Source: Pasteurella atlantica (GTDB lineage Bacteria > Pseudomonadota > Gammaproteobacteria > Enterobacterales > Pasteurellaceae). From it: a stretch of DNA of 64,000 nt. Position 1 is the stretch's first letter, and the number at the start of each line of letters is the position of its first letter. A program made the position numbers and the translations under genes. The notes under the pieces were generated by a model. The model made no database searches. It saw only the letters and a program-made list of their open reading frames with translations, and was not told the origin of the DNA. Positions 1-10,396 of this stretch are shown here, in pieces. Location of the stretch: positions 2,108,001-2,172,000 of the forward strand of contig NZ_OY856306.1 of NCBI RefSeq assembly GCF_963693435.1, in the 5' to 3' direction.

Positions 1-39
1 ATTCAAAAAGAGGAATGAAGGATGCTCAGTACATTAAAA

Positions 40-951
40 TTAAATATTTTTTGTTGCAACCTTGGCGGATAACCAACCAATAAAGATACAAAAGACAATA
101 ACGAAAAAGATTTCACTAAAATTGAAATGATTTAATTCAAATTTCACCACGAAAAGATCAGCAACATATCTCACCACATTTGAAAAATAGCTAGCTACAA
201 CTAAAGCAAGTAATATTGCTAAAATACTACCAAGTAACCCATAAATCATTGCAGTATAAATAAAACGACGAGCAATAAAATACTTAGTTGCTCCCACTAA
301 CTGCATAACTTCAATCGTTGCTTTATTATTAGAAACCTCAGTACGAACACTATTAGCAATAACCAAAAAAACAGAAATTGACATCAATAATGCACAAATA
401 ACGCCCACTTTAGCAATTAACCAAGTAAGAGCCGTTAATTTTTCTAACCATTCATTATCAAGACGAACTTCTTGTATTCCTTTAATTTTTTGAAGTTCAT
501 TTCTAAATAACAACATATGTTCTATACCACTAAACACTTTTTTGGGTTTAAGGATAACAATGGCAGGTAATGGATTATCATCTAAAATATCTAACGCTTT
601 ACCAAAGCCTGACCATTTTCGAAAATCATCTAAACTTTGTTGACGAGAAATAAACTCTAAGCTATCCATTTTATCTGTTTCAAACTGACGGATTTTTTCC
701 ACAACCAAATTAACACTACTTTTAGATAAATTTTTATGCAAATAAATTGTTAATTCTTGTTCTGGATAAAATTGTGTTGCTGCATTATGCGTATTTTTCC
801 ACAATAAATATCCCACCATTGGAATAGTTAAAGAAACGGAAATAACTAAAACGGTTAATAATGTTCCAAGTTTACGCTGCAATAGATCCTGCCAAACAAC
901 TCGCCAAATATAGCGGGTTTGTACACTAAAAATATTAAATAACTGAAACAT
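40..951 (-). CDS. ftsX: Cell division protein FtsX
   Basis: FtsX is the membrane subunit of the FtsEX complex, which acts at the division septum and couples ATP hydrolysis to activation of periplasmic murein hydrolase regulators. The 303-residue product has an N-terminal membrane segment (about residues 25-50), a periplasmic domain (about 55-165), and three further hydrophobic segments in the C-terminal half, the usual four-helix FtsX layout. The sequence around 'EVMQLVGATKYFI' (about residues 215-227) is typical of the FtsX cytoplasmic coupling region. It lies 10 bp downstream of ftsE on the same strand. ftsY, which precedes ftsE in E. coli, is not adjacent here. Family assignment is secure. 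Confidence 0.95.
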   Translation of the reverse strand: MFQLFNIFSVQTRYIWRVVWQDLLQRKLGTLLTVLVISVSLTIPMVGYLLWKNTHNAATQFYPEQELTIYLHKNLSKSSVNLVVEKIRQFETDKMDSLEFISRQQSLDDFRKWSGFGKALDILDDNPLPAIVILKPKKVFSGIEHMLLFRNELQKIKGIQEVRLDNEWLEKLTALTWLIAKVGVICALLMSISVFLVIANSVRTEVSNNKATIEVMQLVGATKYFIARRFIYTAMIYGLLGSILAILLALVVASYFSNVVRYVADLFVVKFELNHFNFSEIFFVIVFCIFIGWLSAKVATKNI

Positions 952-961
952 TATTATTTCC

Positions 962-1624
962 TTAACTTATTCTTTTTAAATGACCATTTTCAAGTCCTAA
1001 ACAAACTTTAGAACTTTGATTTATTATATTGGTATCGTGGGTTGCAATCAAAACAGTTGTACCTGATTGATTAAATGCATCAAATAAACGAAGAATATCA
1101 AATGATAACTTTTCATCCAAATTCCCTGTCGGTTCATCAGCTAACAAAAGCTGAGGACGATGAATTATTGCTCTAGCAATATCGACTCTCTGTTGCTCTC
1201 CTCCAGATAATTGCATTGGGAAATAATGTGTTTTATTTTCCAATCCAACTCTTTCTAAAGCTATTCTTGCTTCTCTTTGCACAATAGATTGCTTAATGCC
1301 CATAATAATCAAAGGTAGGGCAACATTATCTAGTATAGTTCGATCTGTTAATAAGGCATAATTTTGATGAACCATTCCAATTTGTCGTCTTAAAAAAGGA
1401 AGCTCTCTTTTAGGTAAACGTGTTATATCGTGTCCGTTAAATAAGATTTTTCCGCCATTTACTCGCTCCATTCCCATTATTAATTTTAATAATGTACTTT
1501 TTCCAGCCCCAGAAACACCCGTTAAATATGCCATTTCTCCAGCGGGAAGATGAAAGCTAATATCTTGCAATACAGGTCTTCTTGCACCAATATATGCTTT
1601 ATTCACATTAGTAAACTGTATCAT
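962..1624 (-). CDS. ftsE: Cell division ATP-binding protein FtsE
   Basis: FtsE is the cytoplasmic ATPase partner of FtsX in septal peptidoglycan remodelling. The 220-residue protein carries a Walker A motif (GVSGAGKST, about residue 36), the ABC signature LSGGEQQRV and Walker B LLLADEPTGNLD. An upstream in-frame ATG at 1648 exists, but the internal ATG at 1624 is preceded by AGAGGG about 10 nt away and gives the normal family length with the expected MIQF N-terminus, so I chose it. Transcribed with ftsX. A strong terminator separates it from dppC upstream, so the ftsEX promoter should lie between about 1625 and 1720. Confidence 0.95.
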   Translation of the reverse strand: MIQFTNVNKAYIGARRPVLQDISFHLPAGEMAYLTGVSGAGKSTLLKLIMGMERVNGGKILFNGHDITRLPKRELPFLRRQIGMVHQNYALLTDRTILDNVALPLIIMGIKQSIVQREARIALERVGLENKTHYFPMQLSGGEQQRVDIARAIIHRPQLLLADEPTGNLDEKLSFDILRLFDAFNQSGTTVLIATHDTNIINQSSKVCLGLENGHLKRIS

Positions 1625-1719
1625 TTTGCAAGAACCCTCTTTAAACAACTAAAATCGTTAGGCATTATATAGTAACACGAGATAAAACTTAAGCGTATTA
1701 TTCATCTTTAATATTGTAT

Positions 1720-1759
1720 ATTAAAAAAATAAAATAGGTGAATGCTCAATTCACCTATT
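1720..1759 (-). terminator. Rho-independent terminator of the dpp operon
   Basis: A perfect 11-bp inverted repeat (AATAGGTGAAT / ATTCACCTATT, 1733-1743 with 1749-1759) with a 5-nt loop is followed, on the minus strand, by TTATTTTTTTAA. It lies 29 bp past the dppC stop and before ftsE, so it ends the dppABC transcript. Confidence 0.85.
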
Positions 1760-1787
1760 CTAATTTAGAAAAAATTATCTTTAATCA

Positions 1788-2681
1788 TTATTTCAACCTT
1801 GGATCCAACGCATCACGTAAACCATCTCCCATAAGGTTGAAAGCTAATACGAGTAATAAAATTGCAATCCCTGGTATAGTAACCAACCAGTTAGCTGATT
1901 GCATAAAACCTCGAGACTCTGCCAACATTGTGCCTAATTCTGGTGTTGGAGGTTGAGCACCAATACCTAAAAATCCCAGTGCGGCAAGCTCCAAAATCGC
2001 ATTAGAAATACCCATTGTCATTTGAACAATAAGTGGAGCAAGACAGTTTGGTAGAATAATAATAAACATTAAACGGAATATACTCACACCAGTTACTTGA
2101 GAAGCGGTTACATAATCTCGTGTTTTTTCACTCATTACAGATGCTCTGGCTAAGCGTACATAACTCGGTATTGAGACAATTGCAATGGCAATTGCGGCAT
2201 TAAAGAGTGATGGTCCTAAAATTGTTACCACCCCAATGGTTAGCAATAAGCTAGGAATTGCCAGCATTATATCCACAAATCGCATAATTACTGCATCAAG
2301 CAAACCACCATAAAACCCTGCCAATAATCCAAAAAGCACGCCTAATAAACAGGATAAAACGACAATAAATAAACCAATAAATACGGACAATCTCGCACCA
2401 TAAATGATACGAGATAACATATCTCGCCCAATATCATCAGTACCTAAGATATAAGTCCAATCTCCTCCTTCAAAAAAGGCGGGCGGTAACAATAATGCAC
2501 TGCGATTTTGCTCAATAGGATCAAAAGGAGCAACAAAATGAGCAAATACACAAATAAGAAAAACGAAAGCAATAAAGTAAAATCCTATTACTGCTCCTCT
2601 ATTTTTTCGAAAATTAATCCAAAACTCACTTAAGAGGGATTTTGCTGGAGGAAGCGTGTTATCAATAACTGTACTAGACAT
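1788..2681 (-). CDS. dppC: Dipeptide ABC transporter permease DppC
   Basis: Inner-membrane permease of the DppABCDF peptide importer. The 297 residues match the usual DppC length: a cytoplasmic N-terminus, a first membrane segment at about residues 31-52, a periplasmic loop containing LGTDDIGRDMLSR (typical of DppC/OppC), then a cluster of five hydrophobic segments with an EAA-type coupling motif near residue 200 (RASVMSEKTRDYV). It follows dppB by 15 bp. No dppD or dppF ATPase gene follows; a terminator and ftsE come next, so the ATPases must be encoded elsewhere or shared with another system. SapC/OppC are the main alternatives, but the neighbouring DppA supports Dpp. Confidence 0.92.
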   Translation of the reverse strand: MSSTVIDNTLPPAKSLLSEFWINFRKNRGAVIGFYFIAFVFLICVFAHFVAPFDPIEQNRSALLLPPAFFEGGDWTYILGTDDIGRDMLSRIIYGARLSVFIGLFIVVLSCLLGVLFGLLAGFYGGLLDAVIMRFVDIMLAIPSLLLTIGVVTILGPSLFNAAIAIAIVSIPSYVRLARASVMSEKTRDYVTASQVTGVSIFRLMFIIILPNCLAPLIVQMTMGISNAILELAALGFLGIGAQPPTPELGTMLAESRGFMQSANWLVTIPGIAILLLVLAFNLMGDGLRDALDPRLK

Positions 2682-2696
2682 TTTTTCTCCCTAAAA

Positions 2697-3701
2697 TTAA
2701 CTATGACGGATACGAGGATTAACCACGCCATATAATAAATCAACCATCAAATTCACAAAAACAATTACCATTGCAATAATTAATACTGAACCTTGTAACA
2801 CAGGGTAATCGCGAGAGTTAATGGCATCAATTACCCATTTTCCAATACCTGGCCACGAAAAAATATTTTCAGTTAAAACGGCTCCAGATAATAGCTGCCC
2901 AACAATTAATCCAACTACTGTAATAATAGGAATTAACGCATTACGCAATGCGTGGTTAATGATAATGCGAGATTGCGTCAGCCCTTTCGCTTTTGCAGTA
3001 CGAATATAATCTTGACTTAACACTTCCAACATTGATGAGCGAGTCATCCGAGTAACTACCGCTAGTGGAATAGTTCCAAGTACAATTGAAGGTAAAATCA
3101 AAGATTTAATCGCAGCAAAAAATGCCCCTTCTTCATCAGAATTCCACGTGTCAATTAACATAAATCCTGTATCTGTATCAATCCAATACTCTGCAGGTAA
3201 TCGCCCTGATGCTGGTAAATCAAGAGGAATAGAAACATATAAAATTAAAATCAATCCCCACCAAAAAATTGGCATCGAATAACCTGTCAATGAAAGTGAA
3301 CTAATTAAATGAGACCACCACGAATCTTTTTTAACCGCAGCAATAACACCTAAAACAATTCCACCAATTAATGACCACAATAACGCAAAAAATGCTAATT
3401 CAACAGTTGCAGGAAAGAGTGTAAAAAATTCTTTTAAAACAGGTTCATTATTTCTAAATGAATTACCTAAGTCTCCCTGAAAAATACCTTTTAAATAATT
3501 AAAATATTGTTGAGGTAATGAAAGGTCTAACCCAAGTTGATGCATCATTTGAGCATGAACTTCAGGACTCAGCCCTCGCTCTCCCATTCTAATTTCAATC
3601 GGGTCACCTGGAATTAAATGCACTAAAGCAAAAGTAATCAATGTTATTGCAAAAAAAGTAGGAATAACAGAAAGTAAGCGTTTTAAAATAAACTTTAACA
3701 T
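2697..3701 (-). CDS. dppB: Dipeptide ABC transporter permease DppB
   Basis: First permease subunit of the dipeptide importer, pairing with DppC in the inner membrane. 334 residues, near the E. coli DppB length (339). The N-terminus MLKFILKRLLSVIPTF is typical of the family, followed by the conserved HLIPGDP segment, six predicted membrane spans and an EAA coupling loop (RSSMLEVLSQDYIRTAKAKG). It is separated from dppA by about 106 bp containing an inverted pair of uptake signal sequences, which could act as a partial terminator and keep permease levels below those of the binding protein. Confidence 0.93.
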   Translation of the reverse strand: MLKFILKRLLSVIPTFFAITLITFALVHLIPGDPIEIRMGERGLSPEVHAQMMHQLGLDLSLPQQYFNYLKGIFQGDLGNSFRNNEPVLKEFFTLFPATVELAFFALLWSLIGGIVLGVIAAVKKDSWWSHLISSLSLTGYSMPIFWWGLILILYVSIPLDLPASGRLPAEYWIDTDTGFMLIDTWNSDEEGAFFAAIKSLILPSIVLGTIPLAVVTRMTRSSMLEVLSQDYIRTAKAKGLTQSRIIINHALRNALIPIITVVGLIVGQLLSGAVLTENIFSWPGIGKWVIDAINSRDYPVLQGSVLIIAMVIVFVNLMVDLLYGVVNPRIRHS

Positions 3702-3734
3702 TTATATTTTCTCAACTTAAATTAAATAAAAATG

Positions 3735-3788
3735 AAGCGGTAAGATTATAATCGATTTTTGCAAATTTTATATAAAATCTTACCGCTT
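3735..3788. repeat. Inverted pair of uptake signal sequences between dppA and dppB
   Basis: AAGCGGTAAGATT (3735-3747) and its exact reverse complement (3776-3788) flank a 28-nt A/T-rich spacer containing TTTGCAAA. Both arms contain the AAGCGGT USS core. In Pasteurellaceae such pairs are often found where transcription ends or is attenuated. Here the position inside the dpp operon suggests an attenuator between binding protein and permease genes (inference). Confidence 0.75.
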
Positions 3789-3807
3789 GAATAACAAGAT
3801 TCAATAA

Positions 3808-5400
3808 CTATTTTAAATCAACATTATAAAAATCGTGTAATCCAAATGGACTCACAACATAACCTGTTACTTCTTTACGCACAGGGAAATACGTTGTTGA
3901 ATGAGCAATAGTTAACCAAGGTGCTTGATCTTTAAATACTTGCTGTGCTTTTTTATAAAGTGCAGTACGCTCTGCTGGATCTGTTTTTTGAACAGCAGAA
4001 AGTACTAAATCATCAAATTCTTTATTACAGAATTTTGCATAATTAGATCCTTTTTCTTTTGCAGAACAACTTAATAGTGTATTTAAGAAGTTATCTGGAT
4101 CTCCATTATCACCTGTCCAACCCATTAAGCCCGTTTGGTGATCACCTTGACGCATACGTTTTAAGTATTCACCCCACTCATAGCTGACAATTTTGGCATT
4201 CACACCCACGTTTTTCCAATCTTCTTGGATAATCTCCGCCATACGACGAGCATTCGGGTTATATGGACGAGACACTGGCATTGCCCATAGTTCAACATCA
4301 AAACCATCTTTAAAGCCAGCTTCTTTTAACAACTCTTTTGCTTTCTGTGGATTATATTCATAATCTTTAACATCATCGTTATAACTCCACATTGTTGGCG
4401 GAATAGCATTTTTCGCTGCTTGCCCTGCACCTTGATACACAGACTCAATAATGGCCGCTTTATTAACAGCATAGCTTAATGCTTTACGTACTTTTAAGTT
4501 ATCAAAAGGTTTTTTCTCAGTATTAAAAGCAAGATAACCAATGTTTAATCCCGGTTTTGAAAGTAAGGTTATTTTTGGATCTGCTTTTAATTTTTCAATA
4601 TCTGCTGGATTTGGATAAGGTGCTGCGTGACATTCCCCTTTAGTTAATTTTGCATCACGCACCGAGGCATCAGGGGTAATTGAAAACACTAAGCGGTCAA
4701 TTTTTGCCTTACCTTTCCAATAATCTTTAAAGGCTTTGTAACGTAAATTTGAATCTTTTTGGTAAGAAACAAATTTAAATGGTCCTGTTCCAATTGGTTG
4801 TGTATCAACCTCTTCAGGCGTTCCTGCTTTTAGCATTTTATCTGCATATTCTTTTGAAAAAATAGAAGCAAAATCCATCCCTAAGTTTGCTAGGAAAGGG
4901 GCATTTGGTACTTTTAGGCTAAACTTCACTGTGTAATCATCAACTTTTTCCACTTTATCAATAATACTTGCCATATCCATTCCCACAAAGTACTCATAGT
5001 TCCCTCCAGATACTTTATTATAAGGATGCTTTGGATCTAATTGACGATTAAAAGAGAATAAGACATCATCTGCATTTAAATCACGAGAGGGCTTAAAATT
5101 TTTATTACTGTGGAATTTTACCCCTTTACGTAAATGAAAAACATAAGTTTTGCCATCATCAGATACCTCCCATTTTTCCGCCAAAGAAGGAATCACTTTC
5201 GTCGTTCCTGCTTCAAAAGTGGTTAAACGGTTATAAATTGTTCGGCTTGCCGCATCTAATGATGCACCATCAGTTGCTAACTGAGGGCTTAAAAAAGACG
5301 GCGACGCTTCTAAGCAATAAACAAAAGTTTTAGGGGCTGCAAAAGCAGTAGTAGATGCTATTGCTAATGTCATTAAAGAGAATTTTGTCATTTTTCTCAT
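3808..5400 (-). CDS. dppA: Periplasmic dipeptide-binding protein DppA
   Basis: Substrate-binding protein (SBP_bac_5 family) that captures dipeptides, and in relatives heme, for DppBC. 530 residues. A classical signal peptide (residues 1-21, cleaved after AFA) lacks a lipobox cysteine, so this is a soluble periplasmic protein, unlike the HbpA lipoprotein of H. influenzae. The mature part follows E. coli DppA closely, with stretches such as IPPTMWSYNDDVKDY, WAMPVSRPYNPNARRMAE and GWTGDNGDPDNF. The ATG at 5400 is preceded by AGGAG. First gene of the operon. Confidence 0.95.
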   Translation of the reverse strand: MRKMTKFSLMTLAIASTTAFAAPKTFVYCLEASPSFLSPQLATDGASLDAASRTIYNRLTTFEAGTTKVIPSLAEKWEVSDDGKTYVFHLRKGVKFHSNKNFKPSRDLNADDVLFSFNRQLDPKHPYNKVSGGNYEYFVGMDMASIIDKVEKVDDYTVKFSLKVPNAPFLANLGMDFASIFSKEYADKMLKAGTPEEVDTQPIGTGPFKFVSYQKDSNLRYKAFKDYWKGKAKIDRLVFSITPDASVRDAKLTKGECHAAPYPNPADIEKLKADPKITLLSKPGLNIGYLAFNTEKKPFDNLKVRKALSYAVNKAAIIESVYQGAGQAAKNAIPPTMWSYNDDVKDYEYNPQKAKELLKEAGFKDGFDVELWAMPVSRPYNPNARRMAEIIQEDWKNVGVNAKIVSYEWGEYLKRMRQGDHQTGLMGWTGDNGDPDNFLNTLLSCSAKEKGSNYAKFCNKEFDDLVLSAVQKTDPAERTALYKKAQQVFKDQAPWLTIAHSTTYFPVRKEVTGYVVSPFGLHDFYNVDLK

Positions 5401-5559
5401 TGAGTTTTACTCCTATATGTTGTGTTTGAATTATTATTTTTTAAAGACTATTTTGTCTTCTTTTTTTAATTATGAGCCTATGACTATACAAGTTTTTTTA
5501 TGAACTGCAATAGTTTTTTTAATGGGAAAGATGAAAAATGATAAAAAAATGTAAATTTT

Positions 5560-5594
5560 TTAAAATAAAAAAGCAATCTAGAAAGATTACTTTT
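5560..5594 (-). terminator. Probable terminator downstream of murA
   Basis: An 11-bp imperfect stem (5569-5579 with 5584-5594, one G-U type mismatch, 4-nt loop) is followed on the minus strand by a TTTTTTATTTT run. It lies 29 bp past murA and would end the mla-ibaG-murA transcript. The remaining part of the gap to dppA (5401-5559) is A/T-rich and should hold the dppA promoter; I could not place it convincingly. Confidence 0.75.
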
Positions 5595-5622
5595 ATTAAA
5601 AATTTAAATTGATATGATAATA

Positions 5623-6927
<1,305 letters not shown>

Positions 6928-6958
6928 TTAATTAAATCTTACCGCTTAATACCAACAA

Positions 6959-7216
6959 TTAGCTTGGCATATTAAGCAATTTTTCTCTTTTCCACTGCTC
7001 TTTTGTAAAGGTCTTAATGGTTAATGCGTGGATAACATTAGTAGTAAAAAGTTCGGTTAACGGTGCGTAAATCATCTGCTGTTGTTTTACTTTTGAAAGT
7101 GAAGCAAAACTATCACTTACTGCAATAACACCAAAATGTGAACCATCACCCTGTACGTGAATTTCGTCAAGTTCCAACGCTTCATTTAAAAGATTTTCTA
7201 TTTGTTTTAATTCCAT
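6959..7216 (-). CDS. ibaG: BolA-family protein IbaG
   Basis: Small BolA-like protein (85 residues). In E. coli IbaG (YrbA) works with monothiol glutaredoxin in iron-sulfur handling and affects acid sensitivity. The sequence has the BolA fold pattern, with HVQGDGSHFGVIAVSDSF (about residues 20-37) and a C-terminal VIHALTIKTFTKEQW containing the conserved histidine. It sits between mlaB and murA as in E. coli. A USS core (6941-6947) lies in the short gap to murA. Confidence 0.9.
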   Translation of the reverse strand: MELKQIENLLNEALELDEIHVQGDGSHFGVIAVSDSFASLSKVKQQQMIYAPLTELFTTNVIHALTIKTFTKEQWKREKLLNMPS

Positions 7217-7231
7217 AATTACTGCTCTAGT

Positions 7232-7564
7232 TTAAGATTGAGTGGTAAATTGTGCTAACCATTCTTGCAAATCAAATAGTTGTGCAAGATTAGTAATACT
7301 ATTTGGTATATTAATAATATAATTTTTATTGTTTTTTGCATAAGAATGCAATAATTCTAAGAAGAGAGTTAACCCTGCAGAGTCTATTTGTTGAAGATGC
7401 TTAAGATCCCAATAAATACATTGTTTTAATTCTGGTTGTAAAAAAGAAGCACGTTGCTCCCATAAAGGGGACAACGTGTTTCTTGTTAAATCACCAGATA
7501 AAACAACCATTACATCATCATTACTCGCTTGAATATCCCATTGCAATGTTTTTTGTGATTTCAT
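7232..7564 (-). CDS. mlaB: STAS-domain phospholipid transport protein MlaB
   Basis: Cytoplasmic STAS-domain subunit that binds the MlaF ATPase and stabilises the MlaFEDB complex. 110 residues with the STAS pattern: VMVVLSGDLTRNT near the N-terminus and YWDLKHLQQIDSAGLTLFLE (about residues 50-69), in which the IDSAGL loop carries the conserved Asp-Ser. MlaB is poorly conserved, but the domain and the position between mlaC and ibaG make the assignment firm. Separated from mlaC by only 7 bp. Confidence 0.88.
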   Translation of the reverse strand: MKSQKTLQWDIQASNDDVMVVLSGDLTRNTLSPLWEQRASFLQPELKQCIYWDLKHLQQIDSAGLTLFLELLHSYAKNNKNYIINIPNSITNLAQLFDLQEWLAQFTTQS

Positions 7565-7571
7565 AAAATTA

Positions 7572-8210
7572 CTATTTACTCAATGTAATGGGTTTCTGAG
7601 TAGATTTTTCTAAATTTGCAATTAAAGTATCAATCCCTTTTTGACGCAATATTCCACTCCATTCATTATGCTTAGTCGTAATCATACTGATACCTTCAGC
7701 CACCATATCATAAGCTTGCCATTCACCAGTTCTACTATTCTTACGCCATTTAAAGTTTAATTCAATGGGTTTTCTATCATCATTTGCTAAAATATTCACA
7801 CGGATACCTACAATCAATTTATTATCAAGCGGCTTTTCTGCTTCAATTTCAACCTTCTGATTAGTGTATTGCGTCAACACTTGAGCATAAGATTGCTCAA
7901 TAAATTGTCCAAACACATTAAAAAATCTATCTCGCTGCTGTAAATCTGCTTTTTTTAAATATTTTCCTAATACTTTTAGTCCTGCATATTTCACGTGAAC
8001 ATAAGGCATTAAATCATTACGAACAATAGTGCGTAAATAATTTGGATCTTTGTTAATTTTATTTTGATTTGCTTTGATATCACTAAATAATTTGTCTGCT
8101 GTTTGTTGCATTAATACGTAAGGGTTTGTATTTGCAAATGTTTGAGCAGAAAAAAGTGTTGATAACGTGATAACTGTTGTAAAAATTAGTTTTTTCATTA
8201 CTTTTATCAT
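7572..8210 (-). CDS. mlaC: Periplasmic phospholipid-binding protein MlaC
   Basis: Soluble periplasmic shuttle (Ttg2D family) that carries phospholipids between the outer-membrane MlaA complex and inner-membrane MlaFEDB. 212 residues from the chosen start, with a Sec signal peptide ending near SAQTFA and an NTF2-like mature domain (NPYVLMQQTADKLFSDIK at its start). The open frame extends to an ATG at 8258, which would overlap mlaD. I chose the ATG at 8210 because GGAGG lies about 11 nt upstream; the internal ATG at 8198 is about 23 nt from it. An unbroken signal peptide supports 8210 or 8198 over 8258. Confidence 0.92.
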   Translation of the reverse strand: MIKVMKKLIFTTVITLSTLFSAQTFANTNPYVLMQQTADKLFSDIKANQNKINKDPNYLRTIVRNDLMPYVHVKYAGLKVLGKYLKKADLQQRDRFFNVFGQFIEQSYAQVLTQYTNQKVEIEAEKPLDNKLIVGIRVNILANDDRKPIELNFKWRKNSRTGEWQAYDMVAEGISMITTKHNEWSGILRQKGIDTLIANLEKSTQKPITLSK

Positions 8211-8247
8211 AGTTTTGTTAACCTCCGAGTTATAATAAATAATTATG

Positions 8248-8757
8248 TTATTGTGCATCTAAATCTGGTTCATTTTTTGAACTGTCCGACTTTTTGTCAC
8301 CATATAAAAATTGTCCAATTAAATCTTCGAGTACCATTGCTGAATTAGTATCAAAGAAAGTATCACCTTCTTTTAATGTTGCGGTTTCTCCATCAAGGAC
8401 AAAACCAATACTAAGCGCGATATACTGTTCACCGAGTAAACCTGCTGTTTTTATAGACAACGAACTCGTATCTGGAATATTATTGAATTTTTCATTAATC
8501 GCTAAAGTTACTTTAGGCGTGTAATTTTCAGTATCTAAATTAATTTCTGATACTCGTCCAACAACAACACCACCGACTTTCACAGGTGCCCGTACTTTTA
8601 GTCCACCTATATTATCAAAAGTTGCATAAAGAGTATAAGTTTTTTCAGAAGAAAACCCCTGTACATTTGCAACTCGTAATCCTAAAAACACCAATGCACC
8701 TAATCCAATAAGTACAAATAATCCTACCCAAAACTCATATTTTAATGATTGTCTCAT
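8248..8757 (-). CDS. mlaD: MCE-domain phospholipid transport protein MlaD
   Basis: Inner-membrane-anchored MCE protein that forms a hexameric ring on MlaE and passes phospholipids to or from MlaC. 169 residues: N-terminal transmembrane helix (about 9-29, with WVGLFVLIGLGALVFLGL), then one MCE domain (about 39-117) including VKVGGVVVGRVSEI. Length is slightly below E. coli MlaD (183), the difference being in the polar C-terminal tail. RBS AAAGGAAA precedes the ATG. Confidence 0.95.
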   Translation of the reverse strand: MRQSLKYEFWVGLFVLIGLGALVFLGLRVANVQGFSSEKTYTLYATFDNIGGLKVRAPVKVGGVVVGRVSEINLDTENYTPKVTLAINEKFNNIPDTSSLSIKTAGLLGEQYIALSIGFVLDGETATLKEGDTFFDTNSAMVLEDLIGQFLYGDKKSDSSKNEPDLDAQ

Positions 8758-8775
8758 TTTATTTTCCTTTTAAAT

Positions 8776-9552
8776 CTAACCACCAAACATTATTGCAGTT
8801 AAGATAAAATCTAACCCTAATACAACTAATGACGCATTTACTACTGTTTTTGTTGTCGCTTGACTAATCCCTTCTGATGTTGGTAACGCATTATAACCAT
8901 TAAATAAGGCTATCCATACCACCGCAAAAGCGAAAAAAATACTTTTAATTGAACCATCTAATAAATCTGTGAGAGTCACACTATTTTGCATCACAGACCA
9001 AAAACTACCAGAATCAACCCCTTTCCAATCAACACCGACTAGAGAACCACCCCAAATTCCAATAGCAGTAAAAATAATAGCTAAAATTGGCATTGAAATT
9101 ATCCCCGCCCAAAAACGAGGGGCTATCACTCGTCTTAGTGGATCAATCGCCATCATTTCCAAACTAGAAAGTTGCTCTGTTGCTTTCATTAAACCTATTT
9201 CTGCCGTTAATGCTGATCCTGCTCGACCAGCAAAAAGTAATGCCGTAACTACAGGTCCTAACTCTCTTAATAATGATAAGGAAACTAATTGTCCTAAACT
9301 GGTTTCTGCAGAAAAATCGACTAAAACGACATACCCCTGCAAGCCTAATACCATTCCAATAAATAAACCAGAAAGCATTATAATGAGCAAAGATTGTACC
9401 CCTAAAACATATAACTGTTTAATAACTAAAGGCGTATTTTTTCTAAACTGTGGCTTTCCAACTAATGCTCCCCAGAGCATAAAATTAGCACGCCCAAATT
9501 CACGAAAAAATCGTACAACGGAAGAACCCAATAATGAAATAAAATTAATCAC
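8776..9552 (-). CDS. mlaE: Phospholipid ABC transporter permease MlaE
   Basis: Permease subunit of the Mla phospholipid transporter in the inner membrane. 258 residues, the usual MlaE length. The conserved region [19 protein letters not shown] followed by [13 protein letters not shown] (about residues 95-130) is diagnostic for this family. Five to six hydrophobic segments are visible. The start overlaps the end of mlaF by 4 bp (ATGA), indicating translational coupling. Confidence 0.96.
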   Translation of the reverse strand: MINFISLLGSSVVRFFREFGRANFMLWGALVGKPQFRKNTPLVIKQLYVLGVQSLLIIMLSGLFIGMVLGLQGYVVLVDFSAETSLGQLVSLSLLRELGPVVTALLFAGRAGSALTAEIGLMKATEQLSSLEMMAIDPLRRVIAPRFWAGIISMPILAIIFTAIGIWGGSLVGVDWKGVDSGSFWSVMQNSVTLTDLLDGSIKSIFFAFAVVWIALFNGYNALPTSEGISQATTKTVVNASLVVLGLDFILTAIMFGG

Positions 9553-10352
9553 TGAAATAGCTCCTCTGTATAAGTTTTATTCGTTGGATAATGAAAATGT
9601 ACTGGTCCATCTGCATTACCTGCAAGAAATTGTATTACTCTAGGATCTTCACTTTCTATTAACGCTTTTGGAGAGCCTTCCGCAATGACTTTTTTATCTG
9701 CCACAATATAAGCATAATCCGCAATACTTAACACTTCATTTACATCGTGTGAAACGACAATGGAAGTTAATTTCAATGCTTCATTAAGCTTTTTAATTAA
9801 TTCTACAATCACGCCCATACTGATAGGGTCTTGTCCTGCAAAAGGTTCATCATACATTATTAATTCAGGATCGAGTGCAATTGCTCGTGCTAACGCTGCT
9901 CGACGAGCCATTCCGCCAGATAATTCAGATGGCATTAAATATGCTGCACCTCTTAATCCAACAGCCTCAAGTTTCATTAATACCATTTTTCTTATTAATT
10001 CTTCAGAAAGTTGAGTATGCTCTCTGATAGGGTAAGCTACGTTATCAAAAGTAGAAAGATCAGTAAACAATGCCCCTGATTGAAATAACATCCCCATTCG
10101 CTGACGCATTTCATAAAGCGTTTTATTATTCGCTTTACAAACATCTTCACCATCAAATAAAATTGCACCTGATTCAGGTTGAAGCTGTCCACCAATCAGA
10201 CGAAGTAATGTTGTTTTACCAATGCCTGATGGTCCCATAATAGCCGTTATTTTTCCTGCTTTTACACAAAGATTGAGATTATCATAAATCAGACGGTCGC
10301 CCCTGCTAAAAGTCAGGTTTTTGACCTCAATTAAATTTTCTGTATTATGCAT
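9549..10352 (-). CDS. mlaF: Phospholipid ABC transporter ATPase MlaF
   Basis: Cytoplasmic ATPase that drives MlaFEDB. 267 residues with Walker [10 protein letters not shown] (about residue 40), signature [14 protein letters not shown] and Walker [15 protein letters not shown]. The C-terminal extension after about residue 235 matches the MlaF tail that contacts MlaB. First gene of the mlaFEDCB-ibaG-murA string. Only 44 bp separate it from ycbL upstream, so its promoter may lie inside or before ycbL. The RBS is weak. Confidence 0.95.
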   Translation of the reverse strand: MHNTENLIEVKNLTFSRGDRLIYDNLNLCVKAGKITAIMGPSGIGKTTLLRLIGGQLQPESGAILFDGEDVCKANNKTLYEMRQRMGMLFQSGALFTDLSTFDNVAYPIREHTQLSEELIRKMVLMKLEAVGLRGAAYLMPSELSGGMARRAALARAIALDPELIMYDEPFAGQDPISMGVIVELIKKLNEALKLTSIVVSHDVNEVLSIADYAYIVADKKVIAEGSPKALIESEDPRVIQFLAGNADGPVHFHYPTNKTYTEELFQ

Positions 10353-10396
10353 TCTATTTCTACTATATTCGTGAGAGTTGAAAGGTGAATTGTACC

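Noticed and set aside
9-39. Possible start of rpoH after ftsX
   Set aside because: rpoH follows ftsX in many relatives, but in these few bases no start codon with an open frame is seen on the minus strand.
1738-1956. 72-residue frame on the plus strand over dppC end
   Set aside because: Starts inside the dpp terminator stem and is antisense to dppC.
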